Assembly (NCBI RefSeq): GCF_019145195.1
Contig: NZ_JAHSTW010000003.1
Span: 372,001 to 436,000 of the forward strand
Length of the DNA: 64,000 bases
Source of the DNA: Pseudomonas siliginis
GTDB taxonomy: Bacteria > Pseudomonadota > Gammaproteobacteria > Pseudomonadales > Pseudomonadaceae
Reading direction: 5' to 3'
The notes below the pieces were generated by a model. The model was not told the DNA's origin and ran no database searches. It saw only the letters and a program-made list of their open reading frames with translations. This document shows positions 8,159 to 18,296 of the stretch, piece after piece (position 1 is the stretch's first letter; every line of letters begins with the position of its first letter). The translations under genes were made by a program, and so were the position numbers.

Positions 8159-8854
8159 ATGACCGTCGCCCCGCTCAAGGTACTGCTGACCATGAACTAT
8201 CAGTTGAACTTTGCCGCCGTGTGGCGCGATTTCGACACCTTGCTGGCAGGGCTCGGGCTGGGCTTGCAGCTGGCGCTGGTGTCGATCGCCATCGGCTGCG
8301 TGATCGGCCTGCTGATGGCGTTTGCCTTGCTCTCCAAACATCGCGCCTTGCGGGTGCTGGCCTCGGTGTACGTCACGGTGGTGCGCAACACGCCAATCCT
8401 GGTGTTGATTCTGTTGATCTACTTTGCGCTGCCCAGCCTTGGCATTCGTCTGGACAAGATTCCGTCGTTCATCATCACGCTGTCGCTGTATGCCGGCGCG
8501 TACCTGACCGAAGTTTTTCGTGGCGGCTTGCTGAGCATTCCCAAAGGCCAGCGCGAAGCGGGGCTGGCGATCGGTCTCGGGGAGTGGCAGGTGAAGGCTT
8601 ACATCACCGTGCCGGTGATGTTGCGCAACGTACTGCCGGCGCTGTCGAACAACTTCATTTCGCTGTTCAAGGACACCTCGCTGGCGGCTGCGATTGCGGT
8701 ACCGGAGCTGACCTATTACGCGCGCAAGATCAACGTCGAGAGCTACCGGGTGATCGAAACCTGGCTGGTGACCACGGCGTTGTATGTCGCGGCCTGTTAC
8801 CTCATTACCATGCTGCTGCGTTACCTCGAGCAGCGTCTGGCGATCCGCCGATAG
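8159..8854 (+). CDS. Amino-acid type ABC importer permease 1
   Basis: HisM/GlnP-type inner-membrane permease with about five membrane segments. The EAA loop is visible as REAGLAIGLGEWQ. The ATG at 8159 gives 231 residues; an ATG at 8192 (MNYQLNFAAVWRDF) is the more usual beginning for this family and has AAGG upstream, so the first 11 residues are doubtful. Follows the binding protein by 18 bases. Confidence 0.92.
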   Translation: MTVAPLKVLLTMNYQLNFAAVWRDFDTLLAGLGLGLQLALVSIAIGCVIGLLMAFALLSKHRALRVLASVYVTVVRNTPILVLILLIYFALPSLGIRLDKIPSFIITLSLYAGAYLTEVFRGGLLSIPKGQREAGLAIGLGEWQVKAYITVPVMLRNVLPALSNNFISLFKDTSLAAAIAVPELTYYARKINVESYRVIETWLVTTALYVAACYLITMLLRYLEQRLAIRR

Positions 8855-8863
8855 GAGGCTGCG

Positions 8864-9526
8864 ATGTACCAATCTCCCAGTTGGTTGCATGAATTGTGGC
8901 TCGCCCGCGAGCCGTTGTGGCAGGGCTTTCTGACCAGCGTGCAGGTCTCGGCGCTGGCCATTGTGTTGGGCACCATGCTCGGCGTGGTTGCCGGCCTGGT
9001 CCTGACTTACGGCAGATTCTGGATGCGCGCGCCGTTTCGGCTGTACGTCGATCTGATTCGCGGCACGCCAGTGTTTGTATTGGTGCTGGCCTGCTTTTAT
9101 ATGGCGCCGGCGCTCGGTTGGCAGATCAGTGCGTTTCAGGCTGGAGCCCTGGGCCTGACGCTGTTTTGCGGCTCGCACGTCGCCGAGATTGTCCGTGGTG
9201 CGCTGCAAGCCTTGCCGCGCGGGCAGATGGAGGCGGGGAAAGCCATCGGCCTGACGTTCTACCAATCCCTCGGCTACGTGCTGTTGCCTCAGGCATTGCG
9301 GCAGATCCTGCCGACCTGGGTCAATTCGTCGACCGAAATCGTCAAGGCTTCGACCTTGCTCTCGGTGATCGGCGTCGCCGAATTGCTGCTCAGCACACAA
9401 CAGATCATCGCCCGAAACTTCATGACCCTGGAGTTCTACCTGTTCGCCGGTTTTCTGTTCTTCGTCATCAACTACGGCATCGAATTACTCGGCCGGCACA
9501 TTGAAAAGCGGGTGGCCTTGCCATGA
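8864..9526 (+). CDS. Amino-acid type ABC importer permease 2
   Basis: 220 residues, same permease family as its neighbour, with the EAA loop [21 protein letters not shown] lies just upstream of the ATG. Its stop overlaps the ATPase start by 4 bases, so the transporter is translated as a coupled set. Confidence 0.93.
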   Translation: MYQSPSWLHELWLAREPLWQGFLTSVQVSALAIVLGTMLGVVAGLVLTYGRFWMRAPFRLYVDLIRGTPVFVLVLACFYMAPALGWQISAFQAGALGLTLFCGSHVAEIVRGALQALPRGQMEAGKAIGLTFYQSLGYVLLPQALRQILPTWVNSSTEIVKASTLLSVIGVAELLLSTQQIIARNFMTLEFYLFAGFLFFVINYGIELLGRHIEKRVALP

Positions 9527-10314
9527 CTCAAGCTCAAGTTGCTTCACAGAATCAGGCGTTGCTGGATATTCGCGGCCTGCACAAACAGTACGGCGCGGTG
9601 GAAGTGCTCAAGGGTGTCGACCTGAGCATGCAGCGCGGTAACGTCGTTACGCTGATCGGCTCCAGTGGCTCGGGCAAGACCACGCTGCTGCGTTGCGTGA
9701 ACATGCTTGAAGACTTTCAGGGCGGGCAGATTCTGCTCGACGGCGAGTCCATCGGCTACGACGAGGTCAACGGCAAACGCGTGCGCCATGCGGAAAAGGT
9801 CATTGCCCGGCATCGTGCGATGACCGGCATGGCCTTCCAGCAATTCAACTTGTTTCCGCACCTGACCGCGTTGCAGAACGTCACCTTGGGCCTGCTCAAG
9901 GTGAAGAAGATGCACAAGGACGAAGCCGTGGTGCTTGCCGAAAAATGGTTGGAGCGCGTCGGCCTGCTGGAGCGGCGCAATCACTTTCCCGGTCAGTTGT
10001 CCGGCGGCCAGCAACAGCGTGTGGCGATTGCCCGCGCGATTGCGATGAACCCGAGCCTGATGCTCTTTGACGAAGTCACTTCGGCCCTTGACCCTGAGCT
10101 GGTCGGTGAGGTGCTCAACGTGATCAAGGGGTTGGCCGAGGACGGCATGACCATGTTGCTGGTGACCCACGAAATGCGTTTCGCCTTTGAGGTCTCGGAC
10201 AAGATCGTTTTCATGAATCAAGGGCGAATCGAAGAGCAGGGGCCTCCCAAGGAACTGTTCGAACGCCCGCAATCGCCGCGTCTGGCGGAATTTCTCAAAA
10301 GCACGCGGTTTTGA
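9523..10314 (+). CDS. Amino-acid type ABC importer ATPase
   Basis: 263 residues. Walker A is GSSGSGKTT, the signature is LSGGQQQR and Walker B is [12 protein letters not shown], with the H-loop in LLVTHEM. It belongs to the GlnQ/HisP group that pairs with the two permeases before it. RidA and the catabolic genes follow, suggesting that one regulon imports and breaks down one substrate. Confidence 0.94.
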   Translation: MTQAQVASQNQALLDIRGLHKQYGAVEVLKGVDLSMQRGNVVTLIGSSGSGKTTLLRCVNMLEDFQGGQILLDGESIGYDEVNGKRVRHAEKVIARHRAMTGMAFQQFNLFPHLTALQNVTLGLLKVKKMHKDEAVVLAEKWLERVGLLERRNHFPGQLSGGQQQRVAIARAIAMNPSLMLFDEVTSALDPELVGEVLNVIKGLAEDGMTMLLVTHEMRFAFEVSDKIVFMNQGRIEEQGPPKELFERPQSPRLAEFLKSTRF

Positions 10315-10345
10315 ATCTGCACTTTTGCAATCAGGAGAAACACCC

Positions 10346-10735
10346 ATGAGCATTACGCGTTACGGCACCGGCAGCACCGCCGCCGGCGGCCAGCCTCGTC
10401 CATTCGCCCGCGCAGTCGAAGCGGATGGCTGGCTGCATGTGTCCGGCCAGGTACCGGCGGTGGATGGCGAGATCATCGTTGGCGGCATCGTCGAACAGAC
10501 CCACCAGACCATGAAAAACCTGATCGCCATTCTCGAAGAGGCTGGTTATGGTCTTGAAGACGTGGTCCGCGCCGGCGTCTGGCTGGACGATCCACGGGAT
10601 TTCAGCAGTTTCAACAAGGTCTTCGCCGAGTATTTCAAACCCGAACACGCCCCGGCGCGGGCCTGTGTGCAGGCGAGCATGATGGTTGATTGCAAGGTTG
10701 AGATCGACTGCATTGCCTACAAGAAGAAGGCCTGA
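10346..10735 (+). CDS. RidA family enamine/imine deaminase
   Basis: 129 residues from ATG 10346, preceded by CAGGAGAAACACCC. RidA proteins hydrolyse the reactive enamine/imine intermediates released by PLP enzymes. Visible family features are HVSGQVP, the GGIVEQTHQTMKNL helix and the C-terminal PARACVQASMM segment with the conserved arginine. Its place between an importer and a PLP enzyme suggests it speeds deamination in the same pathway. Confidence 0.93.
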   Translation: MSITRYGTGSTAAGGQPRPFARAVEADGWLHVSGQVPAVDGEIIVGGIVEQTHQTMKNLIAILEEAGYGLEDVVRAGVWLDDPRDFSSFNKVFAEYFKPEHAPARACVQASMMVDCKVEIDCIAYKKKA

Positions 10736-10745
10736 AACAAGTGCA

Positions 10746-10822
10746 GCCCTCTTCGCGAGCAGGCTCGCTCCCACATTTGGAATGCGTTTTCCTGTGGGAG
10801 CGAGCCTGCTCGCGAAAGCGAT
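10746..10822. repeat. REP doublet
   Basis: TTCGCGAGCAGGCTCGCTCCCACA and its reverse complement around an 18-base centre, between the RidA and IclR genes. Confidence 0.9.
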
Positions 10823-10867
10823 GTAACAGGCGACACTGGACTCTCGGTAAACTCCCGGCGAAATTGA

Positions 10868-11647
10868 ATGGAAATTACTGAAATGACCGAAGACACCATC
10901 AAGCGCCGGGCACGTGGTCTGGACCGGGCGTTCGATATCCTCGATTTTCTCAAGGAAATCGGCCAGCCCCTGCGCCCCAACGACATCGCCAACGGCATCG
11001 GCGGCCCGAAATCCACGGTCTACGAACTGGTCGCATCCTTGCTGGAACGGCGGATTCTGGAACCGGTGGGCAAGGACGGCCACGTCTATCTCGGCCGCCA
11101 GTTGTACTTCCTCGGCCAAGCGCATCTGCGCCATTTCGACCTCAGCCGCGAGGCCGATCACGCCTTGCAGGAGATCGTCAGCCAGACCCGCGAAACCGCG
11201 CAGATGTGCCTGCTCAACGGGCGCAAATACACGGTGGCGTTGATGAAGGAGGGCGAGCGGCATTTCCGCATTTCCTCCGATATTGGCGAAAACGCGCCGA
11301 TCCCGTGGACCGCCTCCGGGCGCCTGCTGCTCGCGCACTTGAGCGATCAACAGATCATCGACCTGATCGACGAAGACGACTACATCCTGCCCGACGGCGA
11401 ACGCCTGCCGCTGGAACGCTTTCTGGCGGAGATTCGTCAGGCCGGCAGCGATGGCTTCTTCTCCTTCGACAGCGTCGCCGACACCTTCACCCATTGCTTC
11501 GCCGCGCCGGTCAAAGACCCGCAGGGCGTGGCCATTTGCACGTTGTGCATCGTCGCCCCGCGCGCCGATGCGAAAAACAATTACAGCGACTATCGCCGGG
11601 TGCTGATCGAGAGCGCCAACAGCCTCGCCCGGCGGATCAACGAATAA
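10868..11647 (+). CDS. IclR family transcriptional regulator
   Basis: 259 residues. The N-terminal winged helix (RAFDILDFLKEIGQPL, then GGPKSTVYELVASLL) is followed by the IclR effector domain. Start may be ATG 10868 or ATG 10883; both have the same domains. It lies between the transporter and the catabolic enzymes, in the same direction, and probably controls them through the TATTCCG palindrome at 7249. The inducer is expected to be the transported substrate or its product. Confidence 0.92.
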   Translation: MEITEMTEDTIKRRARGLDRAFDILDFLKEIGQPLRPNDIANGIGGPKSTVYELVASLLERRILEPVGKDGHVYLGRQLYFLGQAHLRHFDLSREADHALQEIVSQTRETAQMCLLNGRKYTVALMKEGERHFRISSDIGENAPIPWTASGRLLLAHLSDQQIIDLIDEDDYILPDGERLPLERFLAEIRQAGSDGFFSFDSVADTFTHCFAAPVKDPQGVAICTLCIVAPRADAKNNYSDYRRVLIESANSLARRINE

Positions 11648-11685
11648 CCGTGGCTGCCTGCGGCCGCGACTGTGAGGATTGGACC

Positions 11686-12900
11686 ATGACCACTGCCATC
11701 AACTCTGCCGTAGAAAAAGGCGACGCCGTCATCGGTGCGCAATTGACCCGCGACGTCAGCCTGCCGGCGCTGGTGCTGCACCGCGAGGCGCTGGAGCACA
11801 ACATTCGCTGGATGCAGAAATTCGTCAGCGACAGCGGCGCCGAACTGGCGCCCCACGGCAAAACCAGCATGACCCCGGCACTGTTCAAACGACAGCTTGA
11901 CGCCGGCGCCTGGGGCATCACCCTCGCCAGCGCCACCCAAACCCGCGCGGCTTATGCCCACGGCGTGCGTCGCGTGTTGATGGCCAACCAGTTGGTCGGT
12001 AAGCCGAACATGGCGTTGATTGCCGATCTGCTCGCCGATCCGACGTTCGATTTCCATTGCATGGTCGATCACCCCGACAACGTCGCCGACCTCGGGAGTT
12101 ACTTCGCTTCGCGGGGAGTGAAGCTCAACGTGATGATCGAATACGGCGTGGTTGGCGGCCGTTGCGGTTGCCGCAGCGAGCAGGAAGTCATCGAATTGGC
12201 CAAGGCCATCGATGCGCAACCGGCACTGGCTCTCACCGGTATTGAAGGTTACGAAGGCGTGATTCATGGCGATCATGCGGTCCGTGGCATTCGCGAATTC
12301 GCCGCGTCGCTGGTTCGCCTCGCGGTGCAGCTACAGGACAGCGGCGCCTTTGCCATCGCCAGACCGATCATCACTGCGTCGGGTTCGGCCTGGTACGACC
12401 TGATCGCTGAATCTTTCGAAACCCAGAACGCCGCTGGCCGCTTCCTCAGTGTGTTGCGCCCGGGCAGTTATGTCGCGCACGACCATGGCATCTACAAAGA
12501 GGCGCAGTGCTGCGTGCTCGACCGTCGCAGCGACCTGCACGAAGGCCTGCGCCCGGCGCTGGAAGTCTGGGCTCATGTGCAGTCGCTGCCGGAACCGGGT
12601 TTTGCGGTGATTGCTCTGGGCAAGCGCGACGTCGCCTTCGATGCCGGTTTGCCGGTGCCGTTGTTGCGCTACAAGGCCGGCGTGGTGCCGGCGGCGGGGG
12701 ATGATGTCGGCGCGTGCAAGGTCACGGCGGTGATGGATCAGCATGCGTTCATGACCGTGGCGCCGGGTGTAGAACTGCGGGTCGGCGACATCATTTCCTT
12801 TGGTACTTCGCATCCGTGCCTGACGTTTGACAAATGGCGGGTGGGGTTGCTGGTGGATGAGCAGCTGGCGGTCATCGAGACCATGGAGACTTGCTTCTAA
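11686..12900 (+). CDS. Fold-III PLP enzyme of the D-threonine aldolase / D-glucosaminate dehydratase type
   Basis: 404 residues, start at ATG 11686 (GTGAGGATTGGACC upstream). The PLP lysine is in APHGKTSM and a metal-binding pair is visible as SHPC near the C-terminus; both are hallmarks of the D-threonine aldolase / D-serine dehydratase fold, which uses PLP with a divalent metal. Databases often label such proteins amino acid deaminase. Next to RidA and a 2-keto-3-deoxygluconate kinase the best guess is ammonia loss from an amino-sugar acid giving 2-keto-3-deoxygluconate. D-threonine or D-serine as substrate remain possible. Confidence 0.88.
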   Translation: MTTAINSAVEKGDAVIGAQLTRDVSLPALVLHREALEHNIRWMQKFVSDSGAELAPHGKTSMTPALFKRQLDAGAWGITLASATQTRAAYAHGVRRVLMANQLVGKPNMALIADLLADPTFDFHCMVDHPDNVADLGSYFASRGVKLNVMIEYGVVGGRCGCRSEQEVIELAKAIDAQPALALTGIEGYEGVIHGDHAVRGIREFAASLVRLAVQLQDSGAFAIARPIITASGSAWYDLIAESFETQNAAGRFLSVLRPGSYVAHDHGIYKEAQCCVLDRRSDLHEGLRPALEVWAHVQSLPEPGFAVIALGKRDVAFDAGLPVPLLRYKAGVVPAAGDDVGACKVTAVMDQHAFMTVAPGVELRVGDIISFGTSHPCLTFDKWRVGLLVDEQLAVIETMETCF

Positions 12901-12924
12901 GGCTTGAGATTGCGTTGCGGCGGC

Positions 12925-12992
12925 TATTCGCGAGCAGGCTCGCTCCCACAGAGGACGCATTTGAATGTGGGAGCGAGCCTGCTCGCGAAGAC
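12925..12992. repeat. REP doublet
   Basis: Inverted REP cores around a short centre (AGAGGACGCATTTGAA) between the PLP enzyme and the kinase. Confidence 0.9.
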
Positions 12993-13032
12993 GCCCGCTT
13001 AGCCACCACTGAACCACCCGAGATCCCACCCG

Positions 13033-13953
13033 ATGAAAATCCTCCGCAACACCCCACGCATCGCCCTTATCGGCGAATGCATGATCGAACTGCAACAACG
13101 TGCCGACGGCAGTCTGCAGCAAAGCTTCGGTGGCGATACCCTCAATACGGCCGTTTACCTGTCTCGCGCGCTGGGCGACAAGGCGCAAGTCGACTACGTC
13201 ACCGCGCTGGGCGATGACAGTTTCAGTGACGCAATGTGCCAGATCTGGCGCAGCGAAGGCATCGGCCTCAATCTGGTGCAGCGCTTGCCTGGTCGGCTTC
13301 CCGGTTTGTACTGCATCCAGACCGACGCGAACGGCGAGCGACGTTTCCTGTACTGGCGCAACGAAGCGGCGGTACGCGATTGCTTCACTACCCCTGCGGC
13401 CGAGCTGATTCTCGCGGCCTTGCCGGACTACGACGTGCTGTATTTCAGCGGGATCACCCTCGCCGTACTTGGCATGCAAGGCCGTGCCCGCCTGATCAAG
13501 ACGTTGAGCGAAGCCCGGCAGCGTGATGCGCGCATCGTGTTTGACAATAACTACCGTCCACGCTTGTGGGCTTCTGTGGAAGAGGCGCGGGCGGCGTATC
13601 GCAGCGTCTTGCCTTATGTCGATCTGGCGTTGCTCACCGTGGATGACGAACAGGCGTTGTTCGGGTTTGCCGATTGCGCTGAGGTGTTTGCGACGTATGC
13701 GCAGATTGGCACGCCAGAAGTGGTGCTCAAGCGTGGCGCCGAGGCGTGCCTGATTCGTTGTCAGGGGGAGGCGTTTGAGGTGCCGGCGCAAAAGGTCGAC
13801 AAGGTTGTCGACACCACGGCGGCGGGGGATTCGTTCAGTGCGGCGTATCTGGCCCGACGCCTGCTCGGCGGCAGCCCGGCAGAAGCGGCGCAAGCGGGAC
13901 ATGAATTGGCCAGTCGGGTGATACAGGTGCCAGGGGCGCTGATCCCCAGGTAG
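13033..13953 (+). CDS. kdgK: PfkB family kinase, probably 2-dehydro-3-deoxygluconokinase
   Basis: 306 residues of the ribokinase fold. GECMIEL at the N-terminus, GGDTLNTAVYLSR for sugar binding, and DTTAAGDSFSAAYL with the catalytic aspartate are typical of KdgK. The product, 2-keto-3-deoxy-6-phosphogluconate, enters the Entner-Doudoroff pathway. It is the last gene of the cluster, after a REP element, so it may be expressed less than the upstream genes or from its own promoter. Confidence 0.9.
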   Translation: MKILRNTPRIALIGECMIELQQRADGSLQQSFGGDTLNTAVYLSRALGDKAQVDYVTALGDDSFSDAMCQIWRSEGIGLNLVQRLPGRLPGLYCIQTDANGERRFLYWRNEAAVRDCFTTPAAELILAALPDYDVLYFSGITLAVLGMQGRARLIKTLSEARQRDARIVFDNNYRPRLWASVEEARAAYRSVLPYVDLALLTVDDEQALFGFADCAEVFATYAQIGTPEVVLKRGAEACLIRCQGEAFEVPAQKVDKVVDTTAAGDSFSAAYLARRLLGGSPAEAAQAGHELASRVIQVPGALIPR

Positions 13954-13982
13954 TCAGAGAATGGCCGCTTGCTGCGCAATCG

Positions 13983-14052
13983 GTTCGCGAGCAGGCTCGC
14001 TCCCACAATGAAAACCCGGTCGAAATGTGGGAGCGAGCCTGCTCGCGAAGAA
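13983..14052. repeat. REP doublet
   Basis: Inverted REP cores separated by about 20 bases, between the convergent kinase and parvulin genes. Confidence 0.9.
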
Positions 14053-14069
14053 GCCCGGCAGCCAGTCGA

Positions 14070-14345
14070 TCAATCGCGATAAAACACCTGCACCAGGTGA
14101 TACCCAAATTTGCTCTTGATCGGCCCATGCACGGTGCGCAGCGGTTTCTTGAAAATTACCGCATCAATCGCGCCGACCATCTGCCCCGGCCGCACTTCGC
14201 CCAGGTCGCCGCCGCGTTTGCCGGACGGGCAGGTGGAAAATTTCTTCGCCAGCACATCGAACGCTTCGCCCTTGGCAATGCGCTGTTTGAGTTGTTCGGC
14301 CTCTTCGGCGGTTTTCACCAGAATGTGGCGGGCTTGGGCTTTCAT
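14070..14345 (-). CDS. Parvulin-type peptidyl-prolyl isomerase (PpiC)
   Basis: 91 residues from MKAQARHILV; an upstream extension is open but lacks family similarity. A single parvulin domain with HILVKT, CPSGKRGGDLG and FGYHLVQV. No signal peptide, so cytosolic. A closely related 93-residue paralogue is at 33830. Confidence 0.94.
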   Translation of the reverse strand: MKAQARHILVKTAEEAEQLKQRIAKGEAFDVLAKKFSTCPSGKRGGDLGEVRPGQMVGAIDAVIFKKPLRTVHGPIKSKFGYHLVQVFYRD

Positions 14346-14385
14346 CGTGCAATACCTGATAACGGGGTGACAGCGGGGCGCGCGA

Positions 14386-16935
14386 TTATGCCTCAAGTCG
14401 CGGGGTCGGGTTGCTCAACTTGCGAATCTTGCTCGCCAGCACTTCAAGGACAAAGGGCTTGGCGACCATGTCCATGCCCTCTTCAAGGAAGCCCTGACGC
14501 TCGGCAGCAATCTGCGCGTAACCGGTCATGAACAGCACTTTAAGCCCCGGACGATGCTGGCGAGCAATCTCCGCCAACTGCCGACCGTTCATGCCCGGCA
14601 GCCCGACATCAGTGACCAGCAGATCGACGCGTTGCACGCACTCGAGCACGGGCAGGGCGTTCGTGGCGTTTTCCGCTTCGAAGGTTGTGTAGCCCAGTTC
14701 CTTGAGCAGATCGAGCACCAGCATGCGCACTGCCGGATCATCCTCGACCACAATCGCGGTCTCGCCTGAAGATGAAGCGGCAATCGGTTCGGCTTTCTCC
14801 ACAGACGAGGATTCGGGCGTCGGCTCAAGCAAACGCGGCAAGTACAGACGTACGCAAGTACCTTGCCCCGGCACACTGTCGAGGCTGACATGGCCGCCGG
14901 ACTGCTGGGCGAAACCGTAGATCATCGACAGCCCCAGACCGGTACCCTGGCCGATCGGCTTGGTGGTAAAGAACGGATCGAACGCCTTGGAACGGATTGA
15001 TGGGGTCATGCCGGTGCCGTTATCGCTGACCGCTAGCATCACGTATTCCCCGGCCTTCACCGGCTCGAGAATGGTGGTGTCGCTGCTGTCGAGATACACG
15101 TTCGCGGTCTGGATCAGCAACGTGCCGCCTTCGGGCATCGCATCGCGGGCATTGATCACCAGATTGAGCAGGGCATTTTCCAGCTGGCTGACGTCGGTAC
15201 TCACCGGCCACAAATCCTCGGGCAGGCGCAGTTGCAGCTCGATGGCATCGCCCTTGGTGCGGCGGATCAGGTCTTCCAGTGAATGCACCAGTTCATTGAC
15301 GTGCAGTTGCTTGCGGTCCAGCGACTGGCGCCGCGAGAACGCCAGCAAGCGATGCGTGAGCGCCGCCGCGCGATTGGCCGATGACACGGCCGCTTCGGTA
15401 AAACGGCCGATCTCGTCGGCACGACCATTGGCGATGTAGCGCTGCATCAAGTCCAGACTGCCGATAATGCCGGTGAGCATGTTGTTGAAGTCGTGGGCGA
15501 TGCCCCCCGTGAGCTGGCCGACGGCTTCCATCTTCTGCGCATGGCGCAAGGCATCTTCGGCGCGCTCGCGTTCGAACATCTCGTTCTGCAAACGCTCGTT
15601 GGCCTGAGCCAGTTGCTCGGTGCGCGCGCTGACCCGCTCTTCGAGGGTCTCGTTGAGATTACGCAGGGCTTCTTCGGTTTTCTTGCGCTCGGTCTCGTCG
15701 ATGACAAAGATGTAGAAGCCGTTCACTGCACCGTCTGCGCCATGTCGCGGCAGATAATTCATGAGGGCATGACGGGTGCTGCCATCGCGGTGCGGCGTGT
15801 AGAAACTGAAGGAACAGGCGCGCCCGGCCAGCGCTTCGGCGATGTACGGCGCACGCAGGAAATACGCCTCTTCGCCGATGACTTCGCGAATCGTGCGCCC
15901 GTACAACTCCTGCGGTGTGAGGCCGTACCAGTCGAGATACGCTGCGTTGTTCAAGCGAAAACGTTCTTCGGCGTCGACATAGCTGATCAGGATCGGCATG
16001 GCGTTGATGATCAACTGCAATTCGGTCTGGCTCTGACGCAGCGCCTGTTCGGTGTGTTTGCGTTCGGTCAGATCCAGCGCCGCGCCGAGAAAGCGCATCG
16101 GCCGACCATGATGATCCTTGTAGCAACGCCCCCGCGCGAACACCCAGCGCAGCGTGCCATCGGCCTGCAACAAGCGATATTCCTCAGCGTACTCGGTGCC
16201 GTGGGTGATGCAGTGCTTGATGCCGCGCGCAACCATTGCGCGGTCTTCGGGGTGCACCCCGTGCATATATTCGCTGATCGGCAACTGCCCGGCCTTGCTC
16301 GGATCAACGCCATGCAGTTCGGCAAAATGCGCATCGGCAATGAATCGGTCTTCGCCAATGTCCCAGTCCCACGTTCCGACGGCGTCGGCGGCGGCAAGGG
16401 CCAGTTGCAGACGCTCTTCGGACTGGCGCTGAGCCTTGAGGCTTTCCTCGGAACGGCGCTGCAATTCCAGGGCAATGCGGCGGCGCTCGTTGGTCTCAAT
16501 GGCAGTGATCAGAATTCCGGCGACCTGTGCGGTCTCATCGCGAATCGGACTGTAGGTCAGATCCAGCCAGAAATCGGTTTTTTTGCCGTCGCGCTGCACG
16601 CTGAAACGTTGCTCGCTGAAGCTGCGCACCTGGCCCTGCAGCACCGCTTGGTATATCGGCTCGGCAAAATCCCGCACTTCCGGCCAGATCTCATGGGTTG
16701 GCTGCCCGAAGGCTTCGGGATGCTTGCTGCCGGCGAGCAGGGCAAAACCATTGTTGTAGATCTGCGTGAGTTGCGGGCCCCATAACAGCAGCATCGGCAT
16801 CGGCGAATGAATCACGATGTCCACCGCTGTGCGCAGGCTCTGCGGCCAGGTGCCGGCGGCGCCCAGCGGGCTGCGGCTCCAGTCCGTGCGGGCGATCAGG
16901 GCCTGGGCGTCATCGGTGGTGGATACAGCATTCAT
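14386..16935 (-). CDS. Hybrid sensor histidine kinase with PAS domains and receiver
   Basis: 849 residues, no membrane segments. Order: an N-terminal PAS of the kind with HEIWPEV and [10 protein letters not shown] (about 20-155), a PAS/PAC with [10 protein letters not shown] (about 190-300), a third PAS (about 305-420), a coiled coil, a HisKA H-box ([16 protein letters not shown]) and HATPase ([27 protein letters not shown]), then a receiver with the phospho-acceptor in [13 protein letters not shown]. Phosphate would pass from the H-box histidine to the C-terminal aspartate. No response regulator with an output domain is adjacent. Signal unknown; cytosolic PAS set suggests redox, light or a small ligand. 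Confidence 0.93.
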   Translation of the reverse strand: MNAVSTTDDAQALIARTDWSRSPLGAAGTWPQSLRTAVDIVIHSPMPMLLLWGPQLTQIYNNGFALLAGSKHPEAFGQPTHEIWPEVRDFAEPIYQAVLQGQVRSFSEQRFSVQRDGKKTDFWLDLTYSPIRDETAQVAGILITAIETNERRRIALELQRRSEESLKAQRQSEERLQLALAAADAVGTWDWDIGEDRFIADAHFAELHGVDPSKAGQLPISEYMHGVHPEDRAMVARGIKHCITHGTEYAEEYRLLQADGTLRWVFARGRCYKDHHGRPMRFLGAALDLTERKHTEQALRQSQTELQLIINAMPILISYVDAEERFRLNNAAYLDWYGLTPQELYGRTIREVIGEEAYFLRAPYIAEALAGRACSFSFYTPHRDGSTRHALMNYLPRHGADGAVNGFYIFVIDETERKKTEEALRNLNETLEERVSARTEQLAQANERLQNEMFERERAEDALRHAQKMEAVGQLTGGIAHDFNNMLTGIIGSLDLMQRYIANGRADEIGRFTEAAVSSANRAAALTHRLLAFSRRQSLDRKQLHVNELVHSLEDLIRRTKGDAIELQLRLPEDLWPVSTDVSQLENALLNLVINARDAMPEGGTLLIQTANVYLDSSDTTILEPVKAGEYVMLAVSDNGTGMTPSIRSKAFDPFFTTKPIGQGTGLGLSMIYGFAQQSGGHVSLDSVPGQGTCVRLYLPRLLEPTPESSSVEKAEPIAASSSGETAIVVEDDPAVRMLVLDLLKELGYTTFEAENATNALPVLECVQRVDLLVTDVGLPGMNGRQLAEIARQHRPGLKVLFMTGYAQIAAERQGFLEEGMDMVAKPFVLEVLASKIRKLSNPTPRLEA

Positions 16936-17044
16936 GTTTCAATCCTGAGCGTGGTTCGGTGAGACGGGGTCTATCATTGTTGCAGGAGCCGCGCCAAGCG
17001 TCGGCCAAATTTGCTCATTCAATGCTTCGCGGGTGCTTTCAGCC

Positions 17045-18154
17045 ATGGAAATCGATGCACTGTTGTCAACATTGTCGCAAAAAAACGGCTCGGATCTGTT
17101 CCTCTCTACCGGCGCAGCGCCGAGTGCGCGCATTGATGGCGTGCTGACGGCGCTGAGCGATCAGCCATTCAAACCCGGCGAAACCGCGGCCATCGCCACC
17201 TCCCTGATGGACGCCGAGCAGCGCCGGGAGTTCGACCGGGATCTGGAAATGAACCTGGCAATCTCCCGAACGGGCGTCGGCCGGTTCCGGGTGAACATTT
17301 TCAAGCAGCGCAACGACGTTTCGATCGTCATCCGCAACGTCAAGGTCGACATCCCGCGATTCGAAGACCTGAAGCTGCCGCCGGTGCTGCTGGAAACGGT
17401 GATGTTCAAACGTGGCCTGATTCTTTTTGTCGGCGCTACCAGTTCGGGTAAGTCGACCTCCCTGGCGGCGCTGATCGATCATCGCAACCGCCACAGTGCC
17501 GGGCACATCGTGACCATCGAAGACCCGATCGAATATATCCATCGGCACAAGCGCTCGATCATCAATCAGCGTGAGGTTGGCGTCGATACGCGCAGCTTTC
17601 ATGCTGCACTGAAGAACACTCTGCGCCAGGCACCGGATGTAGTGTTGATTGGCGAAATACGCGATCGCGAAACCATGGAGCATGCGCTCTCGTTTGCTGA
17701 TACAGGGCATCTGGTGTTGTCGACATTACATGCGACCAACGCCAATCAGGCGCTGGATCGCATCATCAATATGTTTCCCGAGGAGAAGCGCGAACAGCTT
17801 TTGCAGACATTGGGCAACAACCTGAAAGCATTTGTCTCTCAGCGTTTGGTGCGCACTGTCGACGGCCAGCGCAGGGCGGCCGTGGAAGTGTTATTAGGTA
17901 CGCCGACTGTTGCTGATGCGCTCCGTCGCAATGAGTTGGCTGAGTTGAAAAGTATCATGGAGAAATCCGAAGACTCAGGCATGCAGACATTCGATGCTGC
18001 ACTGTTACAGTTAGTCCTTGCGCGTGTTATTACAGTAGAAGAAGCTTTGAAAAACGCGGATTCGACAAACAACTTACGGTTAGGTATCAAGCTTAAACTT
18101 GATTCTCCAATCAACGAAAAAGCATCGACAGGGGATTGGGGGTTGGTGGAGTAA
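17045..18154 (+). CDS. PilT/PilU-type retraction ATPase
   Basis: 369 residues from MEIDALLSTL. Walker A is GATSSGKST, the Asp box and His box are in TIEDPIEYIHRHK and STLHATNANQALDR, and Walker B is VVLIGEIRDRETM. It resembles PilU of Pseudomonas (accessory type IV pilus retraction motor) more than PilT. It stands apart from other pilus genes here, so it is an orphan paralogue. The bases near its end are noticeably less GC-rich, as is the next gene. Confidence 0.88.
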   Translation: MEIDALLSTLSQKNGSDLFLSTGAAPSARIDGVLTALSDQPFKPGETAAIATSLMDAEQRREFDRDLEMNLAISRTGVGRFRVNIFKQRNDVSIVIRNVKVDIPRFEDLKLPPVLLETVMFKRGLILFVGATSSGKSTSLAALIDHRNRHSAGHIVTIEDPIEYIHRHKRSIINQREVGVDTRSFHAALKNTLRQAPDVVLIGEIRDRETMEHALSFADTGHLVLSTLHATNANQALDRIINMFPEEKREQLLQTLGNNLKAFVSQRLVRTVDGQRRAAVEVLLGTPTVADALRRNELAELKSIMEKSEDSGMQTFDAALLQLVLARVITVEEALKNADSTNNLRLGIKLKLDSPINEKASTGDWGLVE

Positions 18155-18296
18155 GTTGTCGTGCCTGTAGATGGCTGAGCGGTCAGGTGATAGATGTTTG
18201 AAATCTAGACTAATACTTGGTTAGTTGTGGTTTCGCCTGTTTTTATTAGATTTGCGATCTCGATAGCAAGTCCATGTAAATAAACAGGTCAATAAA

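Noticed and set aside
7187..9400. 737-codon open frame on the minus strand
   Set aside because: It lies wholly antisense to the transporter genes; its translation is Gln/His/Arg-rich, typical of the reverse of GC-rich genes. The plus-strand genes have clear motifs.
11206..11685. Long N-terminal extension of the PLP enzyme frame
   Set aside because: It overlaps the IclR gene in another frame and is Arg-rich; the family start is ATG 11686.
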